The notes: a model not told the origin generated them from the letters alone. A DNA stretch of 64,000 bases from Streptomyces sp. CG4 (GCF_041080655.1 NZ_CP163525.1:9052001-9116000); one strand, 5' to 3'; positions 32,752 through 41,615 are shown, counted from the first letter of the stretch. Program-made: numbers and translations.

Positions 32752-34578
32752 ATGTGCGGAATCACCGGCTGGGCGTCCTTCCACGGCGACGCCCGTGCCC
32801 AGGTCCCGGTCATCGAGGCCATGACCGCCACGCTCGCCCCGCGCGGCCCCGACGCCGGCGGCATCTGGCTCGGCGAGCGGGCCGCCATCGGCCACCGCCG
32901 GCTGGCCGTCATCGACATCGAGGGCGGCACCCAGCCCATGCCGGACCGGCCCGACGCACCCGCCCTCGTCCTCAGCCACAGCGGCGAGATCTACAACCAC
33001 CACGAGCTGCGGACCGAACTGCGCGCTCGTGGGCACCACTTCCGCACCCGCAGCGACACCGAGGTCGTGCTGCGCGCCTACGCCGAATGGGGCGAGGCCG
33101 CCGCCGAGCACCTGGACGGCATGTTCGCCTTCGCCGTCTGGGACGAGCGTGCCCAGAAGCTGGTGCTGGTACGGGACCGGCTGGGCGTCAAACCCCTCTA
33201 CTGGGCACGGGTGGCCGGCGGCCTCGCCTTCGCCTCCGAGCCCAAGGCCCTCTTCGCCCACCCGGAGCTACGGCCGCGCGTGGACGCCGACGGACTCCGG
33301 CAGGCGTACAGCCTGCTCTTCGAGACCGGGCCGACGCTGTGGGCCGGAGTCCGGGAGGTGCAGCCCGGCGGACTCCTCGTCCTGGACCGCGACGGCGTCC
33401 ATGAGCGCCGGTACTGGAACCTGGAGGCCGCGCCCCACACCGACGACCTGGACACCACCGTCGAGCGGATCCGCACCCTGGTCGGCGGCGCGGCGCGCGC
33501 CCAGCTGGAGGCGGACGTCCCGCTGTGCAGTCTGCTGTCCGGCGGCATCGACTCCACCGTCCTGACCGCCCTGCTCGCCGACGAACTCCGGCTGCGCGAA
33601 GGCCCGGACGCCCGGATCCGCTCCTACGCCGTCGACTACAGCGACCAGGCCGAGCGGTTCACCGGTGACGTCCTGCGCACCGGTCACGACACCCCGTACG
33701 CCATCGAGGCCGGCGCCTTCATCGGCACCGACCACAGCACGGTCGTCCTCGACCCGCGCACCCTGCTGGATCCCGAGCACCGCACGGCCGTGGTCGTGGC
33801 CCGGGATTCGCCCATCGGCGTCGGCGACATGGACACCTCGCTGTATCTGCTGTTCGGCGAGATCCGCCGGCACTCCACGGTGGCCCTGTCCGGCGAGGCC
33901 GCGGACGAGGTCTTCGGCGGCTACCCCTGGTTCCACCAGGCCCAGGCCCTCGCCGCCGACACCTTCCCCTGGCTGCTGGTGACCGGGGACGAGGCCGCCA
34001 TGCCCCTCAACCCCGAACTCGACCTGCGCATCGGCGAGTTCCGTGCCGACACCTATCGCAGTGCCCTGGCCGCCGTACCGCACCTCGACGAGGAAACGCC
34101 GGCCGAGCACCGGCAACGCGAGCTGCAGCATCTGTCCCTGACTCGCTGGCTGCGCCAACTCCTGCACCGCAAGGACCGGTTGAGCATGGCTCGGGGACTG
34201 GAGGTGCGGGTCCCGTACTGCGACCACCGGCTGGTCGAGTACGCCTTCAACGTGCCCTGGTCGCTGAAGAGCCACGACGGCCGGGAGAAGAGCCTGCTGC
34301 GCGCCATGGGCGCCGGCCTCGCCCCCGAGTCGGTCCTGCACCGCCCCAAGAACCACTACCCGGCCACGCACCACCCCGACTACAACCGAGGCCTGCAGCA
34401 GCTGGCCCGGGACGCCCTCGCCGAACCACAGGTACGCGCCCTGGCCGACGAGACCCGCATCAAACCCTGCCTCGACACCCCGCCCGACCGACTGCGGTGG
34501 GGCCACCGGCTGCGCCTCGAACGCGTCGTCGACCTCGCCCTGTGGCTGGACCACCACCGACCCGAACTCGCCCTCTGA
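32752..34578 (+). CDS. asnB: Asparagine synthase-like glutamine-dependent amidotransferase
   Basis: A 608-residue two-domain enzyme. Residues 1-215 form the class II glutaminase (Cys2 in MCGITGWASF, RGPDAGG, HRRLAVIDIEGGTQPM, SGEIYN). Residues about 235-608 form the ATP-pyrophosphatase synthetase, with S263-S268 SGGIDS and ALSGEAADEVFGGYPWFHQA. It transfers ammonia from glutamine to an ATP-activated carboxylate. Position inside an importer, P450 and isonitrile-synthase run suggests it makes an amide of a natural product rather than asparagine itself. Close full-length AsnB homology means a housekeeping duplicate cannot be excluded. The next gene's ribosome site (GAGGAG) overlaps its stop. Confidence 0.93.
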   Translation: MCGITGWASFHGDARAQVPVIEAMTATLAPRGPDAGGIWLGERAAIGHRRLAVIDIEGGTQPMPDRPDAPALVLSHSGEIYNHHELRTELRARGHHFRTRSDTEVVLRAYAEWGEAAAEHLDGMFAFAVWDERAQKLVLVRDRLGVKPLYWARVAGGLAFASEPKALFAHPELRPRVDADGLRQAYSLLFETGPTLWAGVREVQPGGLLVLDRDGVHERRYWNLEAAPHTDDLDTTVERIRTLVGGAARAQLEADVPLCSLLSGGIDSTVLTALLADELRLREGPDARIRSYAVDYSDQAERFTGDVLRTGHDTPYAIEAGAFIGTDHSTVVLDPRTLLDPEHRTAVVVARDSPIGVGDMDTSLYLLFGEIRRHSTVALSGEAADEVFGGYPWFHQAQALAADTFPWLLVTGDEAAMPLNPELDLRIGEFRADTYRSALAAVPHLDEETPAEHRQRELQHLSLTRWLRQLLHRKDRLSMARGLEVRVPYCDHRLVEYAFNVPWSLKSHDGREKSLLRAMGAGLAPESVLHRPKNHYPATHHPDYNRGLQQLARDALAEPQVRALADETRIKPCLDTPPDRLRWGHRLRLERVVDLALWLDHHRPELAL

Positions 34579-34588
34579 GGAGCCCGGC

Positions 34589-35854
34589 GTGACCGCCCAC
34601 GAACCGACCACCGCCACCGACATCCAGGAACCCGTCCCGGAACCCGTCCCCCTCATGGGCTGCCCCTACAAGAGCAACCCCTACCCGCTCTACGAGCGGA
34701 TGCGCGAGGCCGGGCCGGTCCACCCCGTCCTCTTCCCGAGCGGCGTACAGGCCTGGCTCGTCACCGGATACGACGCCGCCCACGCCGCCCTGGGCGACGA
34801 CCGGCTGGGCAAGAACCACGACCGGGGCAACGACCGCTGGCGCGCCCGCGCCTCGATCATGCCCGAGCCGCAGCACTCGCAGCTTCAGGTCCATCTGCTG
34901 CATCAGGACCCGCCGCGGCACACCCGGATGCGGCGCTTCGTCACCGAAGCCTTCACACCCCGCCGGATCGAACAACTCCGCCCGAGGATGCAGGAACTGG
35001 CGGACCGGCTCGTCGACGCCCTGCCCGACACCGGCCCCGCCGATCTCGTCGGCGGTTTCGCGGCGCACTTCCCCTTCCAGGTGCTGGCCGAGGTCATCGG
35101 CCTGCCGCAGGACCTGGCCGTCCGCTTCGACCGCGACTGGGGCAAGGTGGTCCAGCCGGTCGGCCCGACCGACCCGGGCCGACCGCTGTACGAGACCCGC
35201 CTGCACGGCCTGCAGAGCTACATCGCCGAGGTTGTCGCCCACAAACGCGCACACCCGGACGACGACCTCCTCAGCCGCCTCGTCGTGGCCTGCGACCAGG
35301 GCGAACTGTCCCAGGAGGAGCTGGACTCGATGATCTTCCAGCTCCTGGTCGCGGGCCAGGAACCGGTCACCAACCAGATCACCACCGCCCTGATCGCCCT
35401 GTTCCGCCACCCGGCCCAGCTCGACCGGCTCCGCGACGACCCCTCCCTGCTGCCCCGCGCGGTCGAGGAACTCCTGCGCTACGACAGCGCCTTCGAGCTC
35501 ACCACCTGGCGCTTCTTCGACCAGGACAGCGACCTGCACGGCACCCCGGTCCCGGCCGGCGACTCCGTGATCGTGTCCCTGTGCGCCGCCAACCGCGACC
35601 CGCGCCGTTTTCCCGATCCCGACACCCTCGACCTCGACCGCGCCCCCAACGCGCATCTCGCCTTCGGCCACGGCATCCACTTCTGCCCCGGCGCGGCCCT
35701 CGCCCGCGCCGAACTCCAGATCGCCCTCGGCACGCTCCTCACCCGGCTGCCCGGCCTGCGTCTGGCCATCGCGGACGAGGAGATCCAGTGGATCCCGGCG
35801 GTCCTCGGCCGCGGCACCAACCACCTGCCGGCCGACTACGACCGCGGCCTCTGA
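34589..35854 (+). CDS. Cytochrome P450
   Basis: A 421-residue class I-type bacterial P450. I-helix LLVAGQEPVTNQITTALIAL (the AGxE-T oxygen-binding motif in variant form AGQEPVT), K-helix EELLR, and haem loop AFGHGIHFCPGAALARAEL with axial Cys366. The N-terminus has MGCPYKSNPYPLYERMREAG. GTG 34589 follows GAGGAG within the upstream stop. It likely hydroxylates, couples or decarboxylates the isonitrile intermediate made by the next gene. Redox partners (ferredoxin, reductase) are not encoded nearby. Confidence 0.96.
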   Translation: MTAHEPTTATDIQEPVPEPVPLMGCPYKSNPYPLYERMREAGPVHPVLFPSGVQAWLVTGYDAAHAALGDDRLGKNHDRGNDRWRARASIMPEPQHSQLQVHLLHQDPPRHTRMRRFVTEAFTPRRIEQLRPRMQELADRLVDALPDTGPADLVGGFAAHFPFQVLAEVIGLPQDLAVRFDRDWGKVVQPVGPTDPGRPLYETRLHGLQSYIAEVVAHKRAHPDDDLLSRLVVACDQGELSQEELDSMIFQLLVAGQEPVTNQITTALIALFRHPAQLDRLRDDPSLLPRAVEELLRYDSAFELTTWRFFDQDSDLHGTPVPAGDSVIVSLCAANRDPRRFPDPDTLDLDRAPNAHLAFGHGIHFCPGAALARAELQIALGTLLTRLPGLRLAIADEEIQWIPAVLGRGTNHLPADYDRGL

Positions 35855-35929
35855 CGAGGTCCCCGGACGGGGGTGGTGTCACCCCCGGCCCCCCCCTCCC
35901 ACACATCCGTACGCCTCCCGGAGACCCGT

Positions 35930-36865
35930 ATGCCATTGGCGACCGCGCCGGACACCCGCATCACGAGCATCAGCGCCGCCGTCCTGGACCTGCTCCTGCC
36001 CCACCACCGCACCACCGACCCGGCGGCCCCCGCGCCCCTGACGGCATTCCCGCACCAGCTACGCCGCATCGCCGACTTCGTACGCCGCGGCGCCCCGGTC
36101 GTCTTCACCCTCCCCGGCTTCCCCTGCAAGTCCCCCAACCCGGCCAAGGTCCTGGGCCACCTGCCCGACCAGGGCGAACGCCTCTCCCTCGGCTTCCTGC
36201 ACCGGCTCTGCACGGACATCGAGCGGATCCACCCGCCCGGCGCGCGCATCGTCATCTGCTCCGACGGACACGTCTTCGGCGACGTCATCCAGGTCCCCGA
36301 CCTCCACATCGACGCCTACGCCGACGAACTGCGCGGTCTCATCACCGGCCTGGGCCTCACCAGACTCTCCGCCTTCGACCTGCGCGACGTGCTGGGCGAC
36401 CTGCCGTACGACAGGAAGCGCGCCCACATCCACCGGCAGTACGCACCCAGCGTCGAGGCACTGCGAGCCGAGGTGCACACCGACGACCAGACACGCGCCC
36501 TGTACCGGGGCGTCACCCGCTTCCTCGTCGAGGACACCGCCGACTTCCCGGGCACTCGCTCCACCCTCCAACGCGCGTGCCGGCAGCGGGCGTACGGCGT
36601 CCTCCAGCGCAGTCGCGCGTGGGGCGCCCTGATCGCCGAACACCACCCAGCCGCCGTACGGCTGTCCATCCATCCGCAGCCGATCGGTGCCGCGAAGTTC
36701 GGCATCCGCCTGCTGGACGCGCCGGACGCCTGGACCACCCCCTGGCACTCGGCCGCCCTGCACCGAGCGGACGGAACCTGGACGCTGATGCCGCGTACCA
36801 GGGCCGCACGGCTGGGGCGGCTGGTGACGGTCGACGGCAGACCGAGCCACTTCCGTCAGGAGTGA
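35930..36865 (+). CDS. Isonitrile (isocyanide) synthase, PvcA/IsnA/DIT1 family
   Basis: A 311-residue protein with the family blocks VVFTLPGFPCKSPNPAKVLG (57-76), the LSLGFLHRLC helix and PGARIVICSDGHVFGDVI (103-120), plus the C-terminal region SIHPQPIGAAKFGIRLL. IsnA/PvcA enzymes convert the amino group of tyrosine or tryptophan to an isonitrile using ribulose-5-phosphate as carbon source. ATG 35930 has CGGAGA seven bases upstream; GTG 35873 would add 19 non-conserved residues. No IsnB/PvcB 2-oxoglutarate oxygenase follows, so the P450 may take its place. The 3' end overlaps the convergent SDR gene by 10 bases. Confidence 0.93.
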   Translation: MPLATAPDTRITSISAAVLDLLLPHHRTTDPAAPAPLTAFPHQLRRIADFVRRGAPVVFTLPGFPCKSPNPAKVLGHLPDQGERLSLGFLHRLCTDIERIHPPGARIVICSDGHVFGDVIQVPDLHIDAYADELRGLITGLGLTRLSAFDLRDVLGDLPYDRKRAHIHRQYAPSVEALRAEVHTDDQTRALYRGVTRFLVEDTADFPGTRSTLQRACRQRAYGVLQRSRAWGALIAEHHPAAVRLSIHPQPIGAAKFGIRLLDAPDAWTTPWHSAALHRADGTWTLMPRTRAARLGRLVTVDGRPSHFRQE

Positions 36866-37842
36866 GCCGCGTGCGCTCCCGTCCGACCGCGGTGGCCCGC
36901 ACGGGACAGCCTGACCCGCTGTACGAGGTCCAGGGCGGCCGGCTGCCAGGCGCGATAGGCGAATCCGAACCCGGCGTCGCGCAGCCGGCCCGGGACCACC
37001 CGGCGGCTCTTGAGCAGCAACTCCGTGTCCGAGCGCAATGCGAACGCGCCCAGCTCGGCCATCCACCGCGTCGCCGGCAGGCCCACGGGGACGCCCCAGG
37101 CCGCGCGCAGTGCCCGCATGAGGTCCCGTTGCGGGAGCGGGCCGGGGGAGGCGAGGTTCACCGGCCCGTCGATGTCGTCCCGGTCGATCAGGAACTCCAC
37201 CGCGCGGACGAAGTCCTCGTCATGGATCCAGGAGACGTACTGCGCACCGCCGGCGACCGGCCCGCCCAGCCCCAGCCGGGCCAGCCCCAGCAGGACGTCG
37301 AAGACCCCGCCCCGGTCCGGGCTCATCACCATCGCCGAGCGCAGTGCCACCTTCCGGGTCGCCGGTGTGGACGACTCGGCCTGCGCCCGCTCCCAGTTCT
37401 TCGCGATGTCGACGCTGTAGGACCAGTAGTCCGGAACCCCGGCTTCCGAGCCGCCGATCACCCCTGTCGCCTCGTCGTTCGCCGCGTCGAAGCGGTGGGA
37501 GTAGATCGTCGCCGTGCTCATCTGCAGCCACACTCGCGGTGGCCGCGCGGCGGCCGAGATCGCCTCCCCGACCACCCGCGCCGAGTCCACCCGCGAATCC
37601 ATCATGGCCCGCAGGTTCTCGGCGGTGTAGCGGCAGGAGACGCTGCGTCCGGCCAGGTTGATCACCACATCGCTGCCGTCGATCACCTCGGCCCAGCGGC
37701 CGAGCGTGACCCCGTCCCAGCCGACCTGCCGCGCCCGCACCGGATGCCGGGTCACCACGGTGACCTCGTGACCGGCTGCCGTCAGCGCACGGTCGAGAAC
37801 CGTGCCGGCCTGACCGGTGCCCCCGGGCAGAACTATCTTCAT
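36856..37842 (-). CDS. TIGR01777-family SDR oxidoreductase (second copy)
   Basis: A 328-residue epimerase-like protein: MKIVLPGGTGQAGTVLDRAL, VVINLAGRSVSCRYTAENLR, MSTATIYSHRFDAANDEATG, and the C-terminal DUF1731-like part (LPATRWMAELGAFALRSDTE, LLLKSRRVVPGRLRDAGF). The active-site Tyr region (YSYSVDIAKNWE) has Tyr and Lys eight apart rather than the usual four, so catalysis may differ. The start is ATG 37842, with GGGG upstream. A TetR-style palindrome lies 40 bases before the start. Confidence 0.9.
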   Translation of the reverse strand: MKIVLPGGTGQAGTVLDRALTAAGHEVTVVTRHPVRARQVGWDGVTLGRWAEVIDGSDVVINLAGRSVSCRYTAENLRAMMDSRVDSARVVGEAISAAARPPRVWLQMSTATIYSHRFDAANDEATGVIGGSEAGVPDYWSYSVDIAKNWERAQAESSTPATRKVALRSAMVMSPDRGGVFDVLLGLARLGLGGPVAGGAQYVSWIHDEDFVRAVEFLIDRDDIDGPVNLASPGPLPQRDLMRALRAAWGVPVGLPATRWMAELGAFALRSDTELLLKSRRVVPGRLRDAGFGFAYRAWQPAALDLVQRVRLSRAGHRGRTGAHAAHS

Positions 37843-37881
37843 CGAGCCCCCTCGGTTCGGTGCGCACAGCGTAGCCGTAGA

Positions 37882-37897
37882 TTTGAACGCGTTCAAA
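37882..37897. promoter_or_regulatory. TetR-style palindrome TTTGAACGCGTTCAAA
   Basis: Perfect 16-bp palindrome, 40-55 bases upstream of the leftward SDR gene. The TTTGAA/TTCAAA arms recall the AT-rich core of the palindrome before the other TIGR01777 gene (24488-24509), but in inverted order. No TetR gene is adjacent; the regulator may have been lost or lie elsewhere. Confidence 0.65.
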
Positions 37898-37949
37898 ATG
37901 GCGCGTACCCAAAGGGAGGGTGGTGGTTCGGCATCTCGCTACGACCCCG

Positions 37950-38103
37950 CGAAGGGACACGGATCATCCACTGGACGGACCGGGAGCGGGTGGCCCGGAC
38001 CGTGCGCGGCATGCCGCGCCCCGGCGGACAGGAACTGCGGCGCACGGTGGACGACGTGGTGGCGTGGACGTTCTCGACGTCGTACTCGGCTCCGCACCTG
38101 CGG
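37950..38103 (+). pseudogene. Remnant of a SAM-dependent methyltransferase (C-terminal part)
   Basis: Translating from about 37954 gives GTRIIHWTDRERVARTVRGM, PRPGGQELRRTVDDVVAWTF, STSYSAPHLRLG. This looks like the tail of actinobacterial class I methyltransferases (pattern ...STS-APHLFGDR). No start codon, ribosome site or SAM-binding motif precedes it, and similarity stops where the convergent glycosidase gene ends. It is probably a deletion relic; the glycosidase gene marks the breakpoint. Confidence 0.45.
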
Positions 38104-40635
38104 CTAGGAACCCTGGGCCAGAGCCGCGACCTCGGCGGCGGTGAGCGTCCTGCCGTAGACCCGGAAGTCGTCGACCGCCGCCTTCAGATAGGGGTCCGGG
38201 TACTGGGACCTGCCGATGTACGCGGACCGGATGTGGTTGCCGAAGTACCGGGGTTCGACGGTGACGGCCGTGTTCCGGCCCACCTCGTGGCCGTCGGCGT
38301 ACAGCACGGCGGTGCCGGAGCCGTAGGTGACGGTCACATGGACCCAGCGGTCCGTCGGCAGTGGAGCGGTGTCGATGCGCTGCTCCGCTCCTCCGCCGCT
38401 CGTGGTGATCGCGTAGCGCAGGGTCCCCGCGTCGCTCAGCGGGGTGAGGAACATGTTGGCGCTCACCCCGGTCCCGAGGTCGAAGATCCGGCTCCAGGTG
38501 GCCGGCTGTCCGGTCAGGTTCACCCAGGTCGCCACCGAGTAGGCGGACGCCCCCGCCAGCAGGTCCTCGGCGAGCGCGACATGCCCGTCCGTGCCGTCGA
38601 GGGTCACGGCTCCGCCGATGTGCCCCTGGGCCCAGGCGGCCCCGCCCGTCAGTGTCGCCGTCCTGCCGTTGCCGGTGGCGTCGGCGGCCGAGCTGCCGGA
38701 CGTCTCGTCGAAGCGATGCCAGGCGGCGAACTGCGGTGGCGGGGACGGGGGTCGGCCGGTCAGCCAGTACACGGTGTAGTGCTGGTGGTGGACGCGGGCG
38801 ATGGGCAGCAGCGTGACCGTCTCGTCGTCGGCGGTCGCGGTGAACCGCAGCGGATCGGCCGATGCCTGCCGGACCGACGTGGTGTCCAGGCGGGGCATCC
38901 AGCTGCTCGCCGTGGAGCCGTACGCCCCGGCCAGCACCACGGGACCGTGCAGCACGGCCTGTACGTCCGGGTCGTCGGGGGCCGCCGCCACGGTCGTACG
39001 CATCGGCAGGGTCACCTCGACCCGGTCACCGGTCTGCCAGGCCCGGTCGAGGCTCAGCCGGCTGCCCGCGGCCGGACGGTCCGGCAGTGCACGGCCGTTC
39101 AGCTTGACGCGGGCGCCCGAGGCCCAGCCGGGGATGCGGACCAGGAGCTCGTGGTGCGCGCTCCCGGCCGTGACGGTGAGCACGGTCGAGGCGGAGTCGG
39201 GCAGTCGGGTGGACTGCCGCCAGGTGATCCCCTGCTCCTGCCAGCGCACCTCGGACGGGATGAACAGGTTGACCAGCAGGCGCCGTTCGTCGTGCGTGTA
39301 GATCGTGTCCGCGAACTTCGCGTGGGTCTCCATGCCGGTGCCGTGGTCGCAGGAGAAGTTGTCGTAGTCCGTGGAGTAGGCGTTCGGGTCGGTGCCCATG
39401 AAGGACGGCTGCTGCTTGAAGGAGCCGGGGCCGAGGCCCGTGTAGTAGATGTTGAAGCCGTGCGCGGAGCCGGGGTCCTGCTCGCCGAGCATCTGGTTGA
39501 ACAGGGTGCGTTCGTAGGAGTCGAGCAGGTCCGCGCGGTCCGGATCCTCGCAGTGCAGCAGCCTGGTCAGCTTCAGCATGTTGTAGCTGTTGCAGTTCTC
39601 GCAGGTGCGGTTGGACAACTGGCCCGCGACGACGTCCGGTTCGTGGAAGGCCTCGCCGTTGCTGTTGCCGCCGATGACGTACGAGTGGTGGGCGGTGACG
39701 ATCTGCCAGAAGTTCGCGGCGATGGTGCGGTAGCGGTCGGGTAGGCCCTCCTGCCACAGCCGCAGCGCGCCCACCATCTTCGGTATCTGCGTGTTGGCGT
39801 GCAGCCCCGCCAGCCGGTCCTCGCCGGCGGCCAGCGGATCGAAGACCCGGGCGTGGGTGAAGCGTTGGGCGACGTCCAGCCAGACGGCGTCGCCGGTGAG
39901 CGCGTGCAGATCGGCGAGGACGTCGTTCATACCGCCGAACTCGGTCTCCAGCACCCGCTGCATCTGCGCGTAACTCAGTTTTCCCGTACGGGTGTCGACC
40001 CACTCGCCGAGCTGGAGCAGCACATCGAGGGCCTGGTCATTCCCGGCCAGCCGGTACTGCTCGACCAGTCCTGCCATGATCTTGTGCAGCGTGTAGTACG
40101 GCGCCCAGACACCCGTTCCGGCTTCCAGCCGGTCGAAGAAGCTCTCCGGGAAGGCCGAGAGGTAGCCCTTGCCGTAGCCCGCCGACGGCGACGCGGCCTG
40201 GCAGGCGGCCAGGGCGGCGACGAGCCGGCGGCCCTTGTCGCGCAACCCGGTGTCGCCCGTGTTGGCGTAGGTGAGCGCGAGACCGGAGAGCAGATGGCCG
40301 GTGGAGTGCCCGCGCAACTCGACGGTCGGCGCCTCCCAGCCGCCGCAGGGCTGGGCGGTGCTGGGCAGGCCGACGTTGCGGCGGAAGGTGTGCAGCAGTC
40401 GGTCGATGTCGACGAAGCGCAGGTAGGCGGTGTTGCGGCGCTGGTTGTCCTGGAACGGTCCGGCCAGCAGGGTCACCGCGGTCAACGGGAACGGGGTTAC
40501 CCGGGCGGCCTGTTGGTGAGGCGAACCGGCGCGGTGCGGTGCCGACCGGGCGACGGTCGCGTCCGTCACCGTCAGGGCCGCCGCGGCCGCGCCGGCAGCG
40601 CCGAGGAAGGACCGTCTGCCAAGGGGTGGGGTCAC
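38104..40635 (-). CDS. Tat-exported GH127/GH146-type beta-L-arabinofuranosidase with LamG module
   Basis: An 843-residue protein with a Tat signal (GRRSFLGAAGAAAAALTV). The DUF1680 alpha/alpha-barrel catalytic region (about 45-440) contains GGWEAPTVELRGHSTGHLLS, YYTLHKIMAGLVEQY, LETEFGGMND and RTCENCNSYNMLKL, whose cysteines match the catalytic/zinc Cys motif of GH127. Beta-sandwich domains follow, and a C-terminal LamG/concanavalin-like module (about 635-840: FAAWHRFDETSGSSAADATG) should bind sugar. It cleaves arabinofuranose from plant glycans or glycoproteins outside the cell. Its upstream gap has a direct ATGCTGTGCG repeat at about 40716-40738. Confidence 0.9.
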   Translation of the reverse strand: MTPPLGRRSFLGAAGAAAAALTVTDATVARSAPHRAGSPHQQAARVTPFPLTAVTLLAGPFQDNQRRNTAYLRFVDIDRLLHTFRRNVGLPSTAQPCGGWEAPTVELRGHSTGHLLSGLALTYANTGDTGLRDKGRRLVAALAACQAASPSAGYGKGYLSAFPESFFDRLEAGTGVWAPYYTLHKIMAGLVEQYRLAGNDQALDVLLQLGEWVDTRTGKLSYAQMQRVLETEFGGMNDVLADLHALTGDAVWLDVAQRFTHARVFDPLAAGEDRLAGLHANTQIPKMVGALRLWQEGLPDRYRTIAANFWQIVTAHHSYVIGGNSNGEAFHEPDVVAGQLSNRTCENCNSYNMLKLTRLLHCEDPDRADLLDSYERTLFNQMLGEQDPGSAHGFNIYYTGLGPGSFKQQPSFMGTDPNAYSTDYDNFSCDHGTGMETHAKFADTIYTHDERRLLVNLFIPSEVRWQEQGITWRQSTRLPDSASTVLTVTAGSAHHELLVRIPGWASGARVKLNGRALPDRPAAGSRLSLDRAWQTGDRVEVTLPMRTTVAAAPDDPDVQAVLHGPVVLAGAYGSTASSWMPRLDTTSVRQASADPLRFTATADDETVTLLPIARVHHQHYTVYWLTGRPPSPPPQFAAWHRFDETSGSSAADATGNGRTATLTGGAAWAQGHIGGAVTLDGTDGHVALAEDLLAGASAYSVATWVNLTGQPATWSRIFDLGTGVSANMFLTPLSDAGTLRYAITTSGGGAEQRIDTAPLPTDRWVHVTVTYGSGTAVLYADGHEVGRNTAVTVEPRYFGNHIRSAYIGRSQYPDPYLKAAVDDFRVYGRTLTAAEVAALAQGS

Positions 40636-40847
40636 GAAGTCCTCCGCATGTCGATGGCTCGGGGGAGGAGGGTCCCGGCCTCCCGCCCCCAGGGAACTAG
40701 TCGTCCGAAATATCGAATGCTGTGCGACATGCTGTGCGGAGGTCTACCGTAGAGGACTGACTCCTGGTGTCAATGGCGCGCGGGAGGCCGCAGCGCCGGG
40801 ACGATACTCGCTGGACAACTCCCGGGCCGACGAGCACCGTTGATGCA

Positions 40848-41591
40848 ATGGAGCAACAGAACATCTGGGATGCGGCCACCGCCCGGCGCTACGACACGCC
40901 CGGCGCCGGCATGTTCGCGCCGGAGGTCCTGGAGCCCGCGGTGACGCGCCTCGCCGAGCTGGCGGACGGCGGCGCGGCACTGGAGTTCGCGATCGGGACC
41001 GGCCGGATCGCCGTCCCCCTCGCCGAGCGCGGCGTCCCCGTCACCGGTATCGAGCTGTCCGAGCCGATGGTGGAGCAACTGCGGACCAAGGCCGACGAAG
41101 CAGCGATCCCCGTGGTCGTCGGCGACATGGCGACGGCTTCCGCCCCGGGGACCTACCACCTCGTCTACCTCGTCTACAACACGATCTCCAACCTCCTCAC
41201 CCAGGCCGAGCAGGTCGAGTGCTTCCGCAACGCCGCCCGCCACCTCGCGCCCGGCGGCCGGTTCGTGATCGAGCTGTGGGTGCCCGAGCTGCGCACGCTG
41301 CCCCCGGGCACGTCGGCCACCGTGTGGCAGAGCGACGCCACATACATCGGGCTGGACACCTACGACGTCCTCACCCAGCGGGTCGTCTCGCACCACTTCC
41401 ACTTCGACGGGACCGAGGAGGCCCGGCTGTACCGCAGTCCGCACCGCTACATCTGGCCCGCCGAACTCGATCTCATGGCCCAACTGACCGGATTCGAGCG
41501 GGAGTCCAGGCACGCGGACTGGGCGGGCACCGAGTTCACCGCCGACTCCCGCTCCCATGTCTCGGTGTACCGGCTGCCGGCGGCACGGTAG
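40848..41591 (+). CDS. Class I SAM-dependent methyltransferase
   Basis: A 247-residue protein with the SAM-binding motif ALEFAIGTGRIAVPLAERGV, the acidic GIELSEPMV, VVVGDMAT and FVIELWVPEL. Most class I enzymes have E/DxGxGxG; here EFAIGTGRI. ATG 40848 is fixed by the N-terminal pattern MEQQNIWDAATARRYD, typical of this subgroup. Substrate unknown. It is divergent from the arabinofuranosidase and seems to stand alone. Confidence 0.92.
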   Translation: MEQQNIWDAATARRYDTPGAGMFAPEVLEPAVTRLAELADGGAALEFAIGTGRIAVPLAERGVPVTGIELSEPMVEQLRTKADEAAIPVVVGDMATASAPGTYHLVYLVYNTISNLLTQAEQVECFRNAARHLAPGGRFVIELWVPELRTLPPGTSATVWQSDATYIGLDTYDVLTQRVVSHHFHFDGTEEARLYRSPHRYIWPAELDLMAQLTGFERESRHADWAGTEFTADSRSHVSVYRLPAAR

Positions 41592-41615
41592 CCGGGGAGC
41601 GACCCGTCCGGCCGC

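Noticed and set aside
35581..39744. A 1387-codon open frame on the plus strand
   Set aside because: It runs out of frame through the P450 and isonitrile synthase genes and antisense through the SDR and glycosidase genes. Composition is Arg/Pro-rich with no domain except the short methyltransferase relic. High-GC shadow.
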